Assembly: GCA_963642245.1 (NCBI GenBank) | Contig: CAVIFY010000009.1 | Location: 3,062 to 67,061, forward strand | Length of the DNA: 64,000 nucleotides | Direction: 5' to 3' | Source of the DNA: CAG-217 sp963642245 | GTDB taxonomy: Bacteria > Bacillota > Clostridia > Oscillospirales > Acutalibacteraceae | In this document: positions 16,056-24,378 of the stretch, piece after piece | Layout: the number at the start of each line of letters is the position of its first letter | Position numbering within the stretch: position 1 is the stretch's first letter | Program-made: the position numbers and the translations under genes | Notes under the pieces: generated by a model | Told to the model about the DNA's origin: nothing | Databases searched by the model: none | What the model saw: the letters and a program-made list of their open reading frames with translations, nothing else

Positions 16056-19000
16056 CCCGTAGACACACCCGGCGGGGCACGGCGCTGCTGCTGGTACTGG
16101 CGCTGCTGGTGAGTATGCTGGGGGCGGCCCTGCCTGTGGTGCAAAAAGCGGGCACTGTTTCCGGCGCTTTTGCCGCTGCCTATACCGCCCTGCTGGAGAA
16201 AGCCCCGGCGGTGCAGGCAGATTTGGAGAGCGAGCCTTACGGCCTGTGCCGTCTGGTGGTCACCGGCTATGGCGGCAAGGACTACGGCGCTGTGGCTGCG
16301 GCGGTAACGGACGGCCTGGCCGTCTTGCAATATGACACACCGGCGGCTGCTCGCAAGGCTGCGGCGCGGCTGGCACAGGAAGGCGCCACGGCAGAGCCGG
16401 ACAGCCTGTGCCGGTTGGAGACGGATACGGACCTGACCGGCAACCTTTGCCCCTGGGCAGGGGAGATGGTGGGCACCACCGCTTTTTGCGCTCGGCGGCA
16501 GATCCCCGGGCAGCAGGTGGTGATCGCTCAAATCGACACCGGCTTTATGCTCACCCACCCGGCGCTGCAAGGGCGGTTGGTGTCTGACGGCATAGATCTG
16601 TCCGGCGACGGTGGGGCCAATGCGGCCTATGACACCCGGCAGCGGGGCGCCTCTTACTGGCACGCCACGGCGGTGGCCTCGGTGCTGGCCGGGAATACAG
16701 ATGAGAATATAAAAATATTGCCCTACAAAGTGGTGCGCTTTGGCACGGATACCTGTGCCGCCTCAGCGGTTTTGGCCGCTATGGAGGACGCCATGGCTAA
16801 AGGCGCCCGGGTGCTGAATATGAGCCTGAGCACCAGCCAAAATCGGGCGGGCTTTGTGGCGATGATGGACAAGGCCGCGGCGCTGGGCGTGGCAGTGTGC
16901 TGCTCTGCCGGCAACGACGGTGCGCAGATCAGCAGCCGCTATCCCTCTGCACTGCCCCAGGCCATTACCGTCAGTGCAGTGACGGCGGACAAGACGGTGG
17001 CCGGGTTTTCCAATTACGGCGACCTGGTGGACTACTGCGCCCCCGGCAGCCACATTACCGTGGCGACTATGGACAGCAGCGGAGCACCGGCGGCCACCAC
17101 CGCCTCCGGCACCTCGCTGTCCTGTCCCTACGGGGCGGCCTGCTGTGCGCTGCTGCTGAGTCTGCACCCGGAGTTGACCCTGGACCAGCTGAACGCCCTG
17201 CTGCAAGGGAGTGCAGAGGACCTGGGCGACCCGGGCTTTGACCCCATTTACGGCAACGGCTTGCTGCGCCTGGACAACCTGACCCAAACCGGCACCACAG
17301 GCGACCTGACCTACACCCTGACCCTGCCGGAGGGCACGCTGGCCCTTACCGGCTCCGGCGACAGTTCAGATTATGACAGCGGGGCAGCCACGCCCTGGGC
17401 GCTGTGGGCGGAAGACATACAGCAGATCACGGTGGCAGATACAGTCACCGGGCTGGGCAATTTTGCCTTTTCCGGCTGCCAAAGCGCAGCCTTTACTCTG
17501 CCGGAGACCTTGCAGCGGCTGGGGGCCTATGCGTTTGAAAACTGCAAGGCTCTGCACACCATCACGCTGCCCCGCAATGTGGAGCGGGTGGGCACCGGCG
17601 CCTTTTCCGGTTGCGGCGATCTGACGGTGCAGGGCTGGCGCAACACCCCTGCGCCCCGGGCTGCGGCTGCGGCGGGGGCGGCGTTCTTGCCCCTGGGGTG
17701 TGTGCATAATTATGTGTGTAAGATCTTGCGGCCCACGGATACGGATCCGGGCAGCCTGACTTATACCTGCGCCGTGTGCGGCGATACTTATACGGAGCCT
17801 TATGCGGAGCCGCAGGTGCTGGGCAGCGGCAGCTGTGGCAGCGGAGTCACCTGGACCTGCTATGCCACCGGCCAGCTGGAGATCACCGGCACCGGGCGGC
17901 TGTCCGCTTATAACAGCAGCGCTGCGCCCTGGGCTGCCTATGCAGATACGGTGAGCAGTGTGTTCATCGGCGCGGGCGTCACCGGCGTGACCGGCTATGC
18001 CTTTGCGGATATGCAGCGGGTGACGGCCTTCTCCGTCACCGGCCACCAATATACGGTGGCGGAGGGCGTGCTGTACAGTGCAGACGGCACAGAGCTGATC
18101 TGCTATCCCGGCGGCCGGGTGGCTACGGACTTTACGGTCCCCGCGGGCGTGACTGCCGTGTATGCGGCGGCGTTCCTGTCTGCCTGGCAGCTGCAACAGG
18201 TGGAGAGCGCGTCTGCTGCTCTGACCATTACGGCAGACGGCCTGCTGTACAGCAAAAACGGGCGCACCCTGCTGATGGCGCTGCCCCAGTTCCACAAAGA
18301 TACCCTTGTGCTGCGCCGGGCGGTACTGATCGCCGGCGGCGCGTTCCTGCTGAATGATACTTTGCGCACGGTGTATGCCACGGCGGCTGTGTCCGTAGAG
18401 CCCCACGGACTGGGCACTGCCTTTGCGGACGGCTTTGTGCGCCGGGCGCTGACGGTGTACGGCCTGCCCGGCTCTGCGCTGGAAACCTACTGCGGCACCG
18501 CCATTCCGTTCTACCCGGTGAACAGCGGCGCCTGCGGTGGGGAGACTGCCTGGCAGTATGACCCGGACACAGCGGTGCTTACCATCAGCGGCAGCGGGCC
18601 GGTGGCGGACTTTGCCGCCGATGTGGCACCCTGGGCGCTGTTTGGCGGGGAGATACGGCAGGTGACGGTGGAGGACGGCGTGACCGCCCTGCCGGAAAAC
18701 AGCTTTGCCGAGTGCGCCGGCCTGACCCGGGTGACCCTGGGCAGCGATATTGCAAAAATCAATGCCAACTGGTTTGCCCATTGCCCGGATCTAACAGAAC
18801 TGACGATCACCGCTACGGACACGGTGTTCCCCTCCGCCGCCCTTGCAGGGGTGGGGGACAGCCTGACCCTGTACGGTTACTATGATACTACGGTGATGGA
18901 CTATGCCGGGGCGCAGGGACTGACCTTTATGGCGCTGGGCTGCCTGCACCGCATTTATACAGACAGCGGGCCGGCGCCCACCTGCACGGCCGGGGCCACC

Positions 19001-20041
19001 CGCAGCCGCACCTGCGCCCGCTGCGGCGCAGACCTGGGTATGGTAGAGCTGCCCCCGGCCGGTCATACTTATGCGGAGACGGTGCAAACGGCGCCTACCT
19101 GTACCGGAACCGGGCGCGCGGACTACACCTGCACCGTGTGCGGCCACAGCTATACCGCAGACACCCCGGCTTTGGGCCACAACTGGGTGCAACTGGCTTA
19201 TACGGCGCCCACCTGCTGTGTGGCAGGCCGTGTGCAGCGCAGCTGTGCCCGCTGCGGTACGGAGGAGACGGAAACCTTGGCGCCCACCCAGCCGGATGGG
19301 CATTTTGTAAAGGGCACGGTGACGGATAAAGCCGGTGCCCCGCTGGAAAACATTACCGTATCGTTGGACGGCACCCCGGTGGCGGTGACCAACGAGAATG
19401 GCGCGTTCCTGTTTGAGGGCGTGCGGTGCGGGGACTATACCCTGACTTTCCATGGCGATGGCTGCGTGCCCCGCAGCGTGCCCCTGACCGTCAGCGGCGG
19501 CAACACCACGGCCCCGGCGGCTGTCCTGCTGCTGGTGGGCGATCTGAACGGCGACGGCTATGTAAACGCCCGGGACGATGTGCTGGCCCGGCGGCAAGGG
19601 GTCGATCAAAGCGACGGCGCCAATTTGTCCATGAACCGGGCGCTGCCGGAGGTAACGCTGGACCGGATCTATGGCGTACAGGCCAAGATCGGTGTGCTGT
19701 ACATTCGCCAGTCGGCAGAGGAGGACAGCGCCTACCGCCGCCGATTTGAGGTGAATGTGCGCGCCTTTAACGAGTACCGGGTGGTGGACTGCGGCTTCCT
19801 GTACGGCAAGAATATGGCAGAGACGGACTTGGTGCCGGAGCGGGTGGGCACAGCCAATGCCCAGGGCTATACGGTCAAGCAAATGACCGCGGCCTGTACC
19901 CCCGGGCGCAAGGTGCTGCTCTATGGCTCCTCCGCTGCCACCGGGCAGGTGAGCGCCCGGTTTTATATCACTTACACCAACGGCGTTATGACCAAGACTT
20001 ATTTAAGCGAGGTGTGTACCTATGACTATGACGAAACCTAA
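16052..20041 (+). CDS. Secreted subtilisin-like (S8) protease with LRR, CxxC-repeat, Cna-B-like and dockerin-like modules
   Basis: Exported serine protease of 1329 residues. A signal/anchor helix follows TRRHTRRGT. The S8 triad is Asp162 (IAQIDTG), His204 (YWHATAVASVLAG) and Ser355 (SGTSLSCPYGAA). The His motif lacks the usual GHGTH, but the residue is in place. About 427-936 holds BspA-like leucine-rich units (NFAFSGC, AYAFENC, GAFSGC). Residues 985-1078 carry three CxxC units (CARCGAD, CTVCGHS, CARCGTE). Then comes a carboxypeptidase-regulatory/Cna-B-like beta domain (about 1083-1160) and one dockerin-type Ca-binding motif, GDLNGDGYVNARDDVLARR (about 1164-1182). The last ~120 residues are unassigned. 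Start by ATGA overlap with the preceding small gene. A surface or host-directed role is inference. Confidence 0.85.
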   Translation: MTRRHTRRGTALLLVLALLVSMLGAALPVVQKAGTVSGAFAAAYTALLEKAPAVQADLESEPYGLCRLVVTGYGGKDYGAVAAAVTDGLAVLQYDTPAAARKAAARLAQEGATAEPDSLCRLETDTDLTGNLCPWAGEMVGTTAFCARRQIPGQQVVIAQIDTGFMLTHPALQGRLVSDGIDLSGDGGANAAYDTRQRGASYWHATAVASVLAGNTDENIKILPYKVVRFGTDTCAASAVLAAMEDAMAKGARVLNMSLSTSQNRAGFVAMMDKAAALGVAVCCSAGNDGAQISSRYPSALPQAITVSAVTADKTVAGFSNYGDLVDYCAPGSHITVATMDSSGAPAATTASGTSLSCPYGAACCALLLSLHPELTLDQLNALLQGSAEDLGDPGFDPIYGNGLLRLDNLTQTGTTGDLTYTLTLPEGTLALTGSGDSSDYDSGAATPWALWAEDIQQITVADTVTGLGNFAFSGCQSAAFTLPETLQRLGAYAFENCKALHTITLPRNVERVGTGAFSGCGDLTVQGWRNTPAPRAAAAAGAAFLPLGCVHNYVCKILRPTDTDPGSLTYTCAVCGDTYTEPYAEPQVLGSGSCGSGVTWTCYATGQLEITGTGRLSAYNSSAAPWAAYADTVSSVFIGAGVTGVTGYAFADMQRVTAFSVTGHQYTVAEGVLYSADGTELICYPGGRVATDFTVPAGVTAVYAAAFLSAWQLQQVESASAALTITADGLLYSKNGRTLLMALPQFHKDTLVLRRAVLIAGGAFLLNDTLRTVYATAAVSVEPHGLGTAFADGFVRRALTVYGLPGSALETYCGTAIPFYPVNSGACGGETAWQYDPDTAVLTISGSGPVADFAADVAPWALFGGEIRQVTVEDGVTALPENSFAECAGLTRVTLGSDIAKINANWFAHCPDLTELTITATDTVFPSAALAGVGDSLTLYGYYDTTVMDYAGAQGLTFMALGCLHRIYTDSGPAPTCTAGATRSRTCARCGADLGMVELPPAGHTYAETVQTAPTCTGTGRADYTCTVCGHSYTADTPALGHNWVQLAYTAPTCCVAGRVQRSCARCGTEETETLAPTQPDGHFVKGTVTDKAGAPLENITVSLDGTPVAVTNENGAFLFEGVRCGDYTLTFHGDGCVPRSVPLTVSGGNTTAPAAVLLLVGDLNGDGYVNARDDVLARRQGVDQSDGANLSMNRALPEVTLDRIYGVQAKIGVLYIRQSAEEDSAYRRRFEVNVRAFNEYRVVDCGFLYGKNMAETDLVPERVGTANAQGYTVKQMTAACTPGRKVLLYGSSAATGQVSARFYITYTNGVMTKTYLSEVCTYDYDET

Positions 20042-20489
20042 GCTGCTGGTCTCCGCCTGTCTGCTGGGAGAGAACTGCAAATATAGCGGCGGCAATAACA
20101 GAGACGAGCAGGTGCGGGCACTGGGGCGGTATTTTCAGCTGATCCCGGTGTGCCCGGAGTGCTTTGGTGGGCTGCCCATTCCCCGGGAGCCCAGCGAAAT
20201 TCTCGACGGCTGCGTGGTGAGCAAAAGCGGTGCCGATGTGACCGCCGCCTTTGCGGACGGGGCGGAAAAGACCCTGTACATTGCTGAGGAGGAGAATTGC
20301 GGTCTGGCGCTGCTCAAGGAGCGCAGCCCCTCCTGCGGCAGCCGCTTTGTCTATGACGGCACCTTTACCGGCACGGTGGTGCCGGGGCAGGGGATCGCGG
20401 CGGCGCTGCTGGCCGGGCGCGGGATAGAGCTGTTCAGCGAGGAGACCATTGACCGCCTGCTTTTGCTCTACGGCCCGGACGAGATGTAA
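20022..20489 (+). CDS. DUF523 family protein
   Basis: 155 residues, the normal length of the DUF523 family, whose function is not established. Conserved phrases: LLVSACLLGENCKYSGGNN at the N-terminus, VCPECFGGLPIPR with two cysteines (about 44-56), and RSPSCGS (about 101-107). The cysteine set suggests metal or cluster binding (inference). The start overlaps the subtilase end by 20 bases, with a GAGGTG site upstream; an ATG two codons later is also possible. Cytosolic; the link to the protease operon may be only by read-through. Confidence 0.85.
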   Translation: MTMTKPKLLVSACLLGENCKYSGGNNRDEQVRALGRYFQLIPVCPECFGGLPIPREPSEILDGCVVSKSGADVTAAFADGAEKTLYIAEEENCGLALLKERSPSCGSRFVYDGTFTGTVVPGQGIAAALLAGRGIELFSEETIDRLLLLYGPDEM

Positions 20490-20516
20490 AAACTTGCCTT
20501 TTTTGCGCCTGCGGCG

Positions 20517-20545
20517 TTGACAACGCCCGGCGTCTAAAGTATAAT
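20517..20545 (+). promoter_or_regulatory. Consensus promoter of the lipoprotein gene at 20574
   Basis: TTGACA (20517-20522), a 17-base spacer and TATAAT (20540-20545): a full consensus match. The expected transcript starts near 20552, leaving only a ~20-base leader. Confidence 0.85.
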
Positions 20546-20573
20546 GCAAATAAGGAAAGTGAGGGCTTTTTTC

Positions 20574-21077
20574 ATGAAAAAATGGTTTACCCTTTGTATG
20601 GCTGTTTTGCTGCTGCTGGGCGTGTTTGCCGGCTGCACCAAGGGCGGCTCCGGCGGCGAGACCACCACGGCAGAGACCACCACATCTCCCTTAGAGACCA
20701 AGTCCGCTGCCATTACCGGCAATACGGCGATCCGTTTGCTGGAGAGCTATTCTAAAAAAGAACTGGGCCTTGACAATGTGGGCAAGAAGAAGTATGAGTT
20801 TATGCTCAGCACCGTCGGCTCGGAGATCGAGGGCAAAAAGTATATTCGCGCCGAGGCGGGCTATATGGACCAGACCGGCAAGGACGAGAACGGCAAGCCG
20901 GTGTATCAGATGAAGTCTTACAAGACCTTTTACATCAGCTATGACGGCAAGACCCTGCTCATCGACCAGGGCGACGGCAAGTACAAGACCTTGCAGATCG
21001 ACAAGGCGCGGCTGGATAAGGTGACCACCACCGCGGCCAGCACCCAGAAGCACGAGAGCACGACGAAGAAGAAATAA
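20574..21077 (+). CDS. Thr-rich lipoprotein of unknown function
   Basis: Secreted lipoprotein of 167 residues with signal peptide and lipobox FAGC (Cys21), followed by a Gly/Thr linker (GGSGGETTTAETTTS). The mature domain (about 45-150) is rich in Lys, Tyr and Asp and ends in a QKHESTTKKK tail. No family recognised. Tail and linker recall the lipoprotein at 1545, so the two may be paralogues or share a wall-spacer design. A start ten codons earlier overlaps the -10 box and is rejected. The consensus promoter and strong terminator show a single-gene unit that may be well expressed. Confidence 0.8.
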   Translation: MKKWFTLCMAVLLLLGVFAGCTKGGSGGETTTAETTTSPLETKSAAITGNTAIRLLESYSKKELGLDNVGKKKYEFMLSTVGSEIEGKKYIRAEAGYMDQTGKDENGKPVYQMKSYKTFYISYDGKTLLIDQGDGKYKTLQIDKARLDKVTTTAASTQKHESTTKKK

Positions 21078-21105
21078 CCGACGGACAAGCGAAAAATGGT
21101 CTGTT

Positions 21106-21153
21106 ATCGGCGGCAGGTTGTGAGATTTTCACAATTTGGCCGCCGATTTTTTG
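21106..21153 (+). terminator. Intrinsic terminator with nested stem
   Basis: ATCGGCGGC (21106-21114) pairs with GCCGCCGAT (21139-21147), with an inner TTGTGA / TCACAA stem (21118-21123 / 21129-21134), then TTTTTTG. It ends the lipoprotein transcript. Confidence 0.85.
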
Positions 21154-21223
21154 TGCTTTTTACCAGTATTTTCGCGCCCAAACCCGGTTATTTTAAGATT
21201 ATGTAAAAAAGCAGTCGTCAGTG

Positions 21224-21251
21224 TTGCCTTTTGGCTGTTTTGTGGTAAAAT
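21224..21251 (+). promoter_or_regulatory. Probable pyk promoter
   Basis: TTGCCT (21224-21229), a 16-base spacer and TAAAAT (21246-21251), about 36 bases before the pyk start. Confidence 0.5.
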
Positions 21252-21287
21252 GAACTCTGGAACCATAGGAACAAGGAGTCTTGATCG

Positions 21288-22712
21288 ATGAAAAAAACAA
21301 AAATTATTTGCACCCTCGGCCCGGCTACGGACCAGGACCAGGTGCTGGCGGATATGATCCGCGCCGGTATGGATGTGGCGCGGTTCAACTTTAGCCACGG
21401 CGACTATGACGCCCAGTCCCAGCGGCTGGAGCAGCTGGTGCGTGTGCGTGAGGAGCTGGGCGTGCCGGTAGCCACTTTGCTGGACACCAAAGGCCCGGAG
21501 ATCCGCACCGGGGATTTTGAGGACCCCAACGGCGTGGTGATCCACAAGGGCGATACCTTTATCCTCACCACCAAGAAGTGCCTGGGCGATGAAAAGCACT
21601 GCTATGTGAACTATCCCGGGCTGGTAGATGATGTAAAAGTGGGCACCTCCATCCTCATTAACGACGGCCTGATCGCCATGGAGGTGACGGAGCTGCGCCG
21701 GGAAGAGATCGTTTGCCGGGTCACGGACGGCGGTCTGCTCACCAACAAAAAGGGCGTGAATGTGCCGGACATCAGCCTGAATATGCCCTACCTGTCGCCG
21801 GCAGATATGCAGGATCTGGAATTCGGCGCGTCCCATGATTTTGACTTTATCGCCGCGTCCTTTGTGCGTACCGCAGGGGATGTGATCTATCTGCGCAACT
21901 TCTGCCAGGCTTTGGGCTGGAACGATGTGCGCATTATTGCCAAGATCGAGAATATGGAGGGCGTCAACAATATTGACGCTATTATTGAAGCGGCGGACGG
22001 CATTATGGTGGCCCGCGGAGATATGGGCGTAGAGATCCCCTTTGAGCGGATCCCCGCCATTCAAAAGATGATCATTCACAAGGTGTATTCCGCCGGTAAG
22101 GTGGTGGTGACCGCTACTCAAATGCTGGAGTCTATGATCACCAATCCCCGCCCCACCCGGGCAGAGATCACCGATGTGGCCAACGCCATTTATGACGGCA
22201 CCTCCGCCATTATGCTCAGCGGCGAGACCGCTATGGGCGCCCACCCGGTAGAGGCGGTGCAGACCATGGCCTCCATTGCCGCCACTACGGAGGAGGACAT
22301 TGACTACAAGGTGCGCTTTTCCAATGTGTACCCGGTGCCGCTGACCAAGAATATCACTTCCGCCATCGGCCACGCCACGGTGACCACCGCCCATGACCTG
22401 GGCGCTGCCGCCATCGTAACGGTGACCCAGAGCGGCACCACCGCCCGTATGATCTCCAAGTATCGCCCGGATGTGCCCATTATCGGCGCCACCACGGAGG
22501 AGAAGGTGCTGCGCCAGCTGATGCTCAGCTGGGGTGTGGTGCCGGTGCGCTGCGTGCGCCAGGATAATACGGACGCTCTGTTTGACCACGCAGTGGAGGT
22601 GGGTCGTACCACCGGCCTGATCCACCCGGACGATATTGTGGTCATTACCGCCGGTATTCCCCTGGGTGCCAGCGGCACCACCAATATGCTGAAAGTGCAG
22701 ACGGTGCGATGA
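21288..22712 (+). CDS. pyk: Pyruvate kinase
   Basis: Last step of glycolysis: phosphoenolpyruvate and ADP to pyruvate and ATP. The 474 residues cover the core enzyme without the extra C-terminal PEP-utiliser-like domain of some Bacilli. Seen: KIICTLGPAT at the N-terminus, the substrate loop ARFNFSHGDY, the LLDTKGPEIRTG block, the metal/active-site segment IIAKIENMEGV, MVARGDMGVE, the signature TATQMLESM, and the allosteric C-domain. Start supported by AAGGAG. The product feeds directly into NifJ, encoded earlier in the window. ATGA overlap with the GNAT gene indicates an operon continuing to mltG. Confidence 0.96.
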   Translation: MKKTKIICTLGPATDQDQVLADMIRAGMDVARFNFSHGDYDAQSQRLEQLVRVREELGVPVATLLDTKGPEIRTGDFEDPNGVVIHKGDTFILTTKKCLGDEKHCYVNYPGLVDDVKVGTSILINDGLIAMEVTELRREEIVCRVTDGGLLTNKKGVNVPDISLNMPYLSPADMQDLEFGASHDFDFIAASFVRTAGDVIYLRNFCQALGWNDVRIIAKIENMEGVNNIDAIIEAADGIMVARGDMGVEIPFERIPAIQKMIIHKVYSAGKVVVTATQMLESMITNPRPTRAEITDVANAIYDGTSAIMLSGETAMGAHPVEAVQTMASIAATTEEDIDYKVRFSNVYPVPLTKNITSAIGHATVTTAHDLGAAAIVTVTQSGTTARMISKYRPDVPIIGATTEEKVLRQLMLSWGVVPVRCVRQDNTDALFDHAVEVGRTTGLIHPDDIVVITAGIPLGASGTTNMLKVQTVR

Positions 22713-23197
22713 GCCGCTTGCGCTTTTTCACCGCCCGGGACCCGGATATGGCGCAGGTGCGTGCCATTCGCCGGCAGGTGTTTGTGCAGGACCTGGGTGT
22801 GCCGGAGCAGCAGGAGTTTGACGCGGCGGACCTGCCGGGGGCAGATACCGTTTATGCGCTCCTGACCGCAGAGGGCAGCCCCCTGGGCACCGGCCGTCTG
22901 CAAGGGGCGGCGGAGAATTATAAAATCGGGCGCATTGCCTTTTTGCCCGCTGCCAGAGGGCAGGGGAGCGGCCGCCGACTGGTGACGGCGCTGGTGCGCC
23001 GTGCCGCCGAACAGGGCGCCGACCGTGTGCCGGTGGACGCGCGGCTGGAGGCTGTTGGCTTTTATGAAAAGCTGGGGTTCACACCCTGCGGAGAGCCGTT
23101 TATGCAGCGGGGTATGCGCCATTTGCCGATGGAATTGACCGGGGCGGCACTGCGCCGCCTGTTGGGAGAGAACGACCATGACGAAGAAGAAAAATAA
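22709..23197 (+). CDS. GNAT-family N-acetyltransferase (YjcF/ElaA-like)
   Basis: 162-residue acyl-CoA-dependent acetyltransferase. Seen: N-terminal AIRRQVFVQDLGVPEQQEFD, typical of the YjcF-like GNAT subgroup, the beta4 segment YKIGRIAFLP, the acetyl-CoA pyrophosphate loop ARGQGSGRRL (about 91-100), and VGFYEKLGFTPCGEPF near the end. Substrate unknown. Start overlaps the pyk stop (ATGA), and its own end overlaps mltG by 20 bases, so it is translationally coupled on both sides. Confidence 0.85.
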   Translation: MSRLRFFTARDPDMAQVRAIRRQVFVQDLGVPEQQEFDAADLPGADTVYALLTAEGSPLGTGRLQGAAENYKIGRIAFLPAARGQGSGRRLVTALVRRAAEQGADRVPVDARLEAVGFYEKLGFTPCGEPFMQRGMRHLPMELTGAALRRLLGENDHDEEEK

Positions 23198-24218
23198 GTC
23201 CATGCGTATTCTGCTGCCGCTGCTGTTGATCGCAGCGCTGGTGGCAGCGGGCTTGTATGCTTACAACCTGGTGCGCACGGATGTGGCCGGGGAGCGGGGC
23301 AGCAGCGCCAAGTACACGCTGGTGATCGAGGACAACGATTTTGCCTACGAGATCGGCGCCAAGCTGAAAAACGCCGGTATGATCAAAAGCGACACGGTGT
23401 GGACCTGGTGGATGGACCGGAATTACCCGGACTTTACATACTATAACGGCGAGTATTATCTGAACGCCGGTATGAGCTATCAGGACCTGGCGGAGAAGCT
23501 GCAAAACCCGGATATCAGCCATAAGAAGGTGAAGGTCACCATTCCCGAGGGCTACACGGTGTTTGACATTGCGTCTACCCTGGAGAAGAAGAATGTGTGC
23601 AGCGCCGCGGATTTCTTAAAGGCGTGCAGCACCACCGAGGGCTACGATTACGACTGGCTGGCGGACTTCCCCAAGAACGACCCCAATGTGGGCTATATTT
23701 TGGAGGGCTTTTTGTTCCCGGCTACTTATGACTTTGGGGAGAACTCCAAGGCTGCGGACATTGCGGACGCGATGTTGGAGGCCTTTGACCAGCGGATCAC
23801 CGATGAGATGAAAGCCTATTGCAAGCAGCGGGGCTACACCCTGTACCAGTTTGTGACTCTGTGCTCCATTGTGCAAAAGGAGGCGCTGAGCAAATCCAGC
23901 CAGGGCAATATTGCCTCTACTCTGGAGAACCGGCTGGACAAGGGTATGAAGATCGAGTGCGATGTGACCTACTATTACGCCAAGGCCCTGCGGGACCACG
24001 GCTTTTCCCAGTCGGTTTATGACGCCTACTACACCTACCGCTGCCCCGGCCTGCCTGCCGGTCCCATTGCCAACCCGGGCACGGAAATTATGGCCGCCAC
24101 CGTGGAGCACCCCGGTACCGATTATTTGTACTTTTTCTCGGACCTAAAAGGGGACTTCCACTTTGCCGCCACTTATGATGAATTTGAAAGCTTAAAGGCC
24201 AAATACCCCTGGCAATGA
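23178..24218 (+). CDS. mltG: Endolytic murein transglycosylase MltG (YceG-like)
   Basis: Membrane-anchored enzyme that cleaves nascent peptidoglycan strands and sets glycan length. 346 residues: basic N-terminus, one transmembrane helix (about 9-28), a LysM-like part ending at KVTIPEGYTVFDIASTLEKK, and the YceG catalytic domain with CSIVQKEALSK (conserved Glu of the KEA motif), IASTLENRLDKGMKIECD and PGLPAGPIANPG. The family's usual VEKE is VQKE here; the conserved second Glu is kept. It is last in the pyk-GNAT-mltG run; a strong hairpin 100 bases downstream probably ends the transcript. Confidence 0.92.
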   Translation: MTKKKNKSMRILLPLLLIAALVAAGLYAYNLVRTDVAGERGSSAKYTLVIEDNDFAYEIGAKLKNAGMIKSDTVWTWWMDRNYPDFTYYNGEYYLNAGMSYQDLAEKLQNPDISHKKVKVTIPEGYTVFDIASTLEKKNVCSAADFLKACSTTEGYDYDWLADFPKNDPNVGYILEGFLFPATYDFGENSKAADIADAMLEAFDQRITDEMKAYCKQRGYTLYQFVTLCSIVQKEALSKSSQGNIASTLENRLDKGMKIECDVTYYYAKALRDHGFSQSVYDAYYTYRCPGLPAGPIANPGTEIMAATVEHPGTDYLYFFSDLKGDFHFAATYDEFESLKAKYPWQ

Positions 24219-24284
24219 TGGACTTTTGGCGATTATCACCAAAGAACGGCGCGAAAGTTTGGAGAAAGTGCCAAAGGCTTTTCG

Positions 24285-24314
24285 TTGACGGCGAAATTGA
24301 AAATATGGTAAAAT
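24285..24314 (+). promoter_or_regulatory. Promoter of the Ig/FN3 secreted-protein gene
   Basis: TTGACG (24285-24290), an 18-base spacer and TAAAAT (24309-24314). The -10 box directly abuts, by one base, the 5' arm of the hairpin at 24314-24342. Confidence 0.6.
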
Positions 24315-24348
24315 AAGTGTGTCCCCCGGTGGGGCGCACTTATTTTTT
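24314..24348 (+). terminator. Terminator overlapping the next gene's promoter
   Basis: TAAGTG (24314-24319) pairs with CACTTA (24337-24342), with an inner CCCC / GGGG stem and loop CGGT, followed by ATTTTTT. It is a full intrinsic terminator for mltG read-through. A transcript starting from the overlapping promoter (about 24320) would lack the outer 5' arm. Confidence 0.65.
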
Positions 24349-24378
24349 ACCTTCAATGAGAAGAAAGCGAGGATTTTT

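Noticed and set aside
18791..19882. Minus-strand open frame within the subtilase gene
   Set aside because: The plus frame continues without a break and holds clear LRR, CxxC and dockerin-like motifs; the minus translation has none.
24314..24348. Riboswitch before the Ig/FN3 gene
   Set aside because: It is a single simple hairpin with a T-run overlapping the promoter; no aptamer-sized structure.
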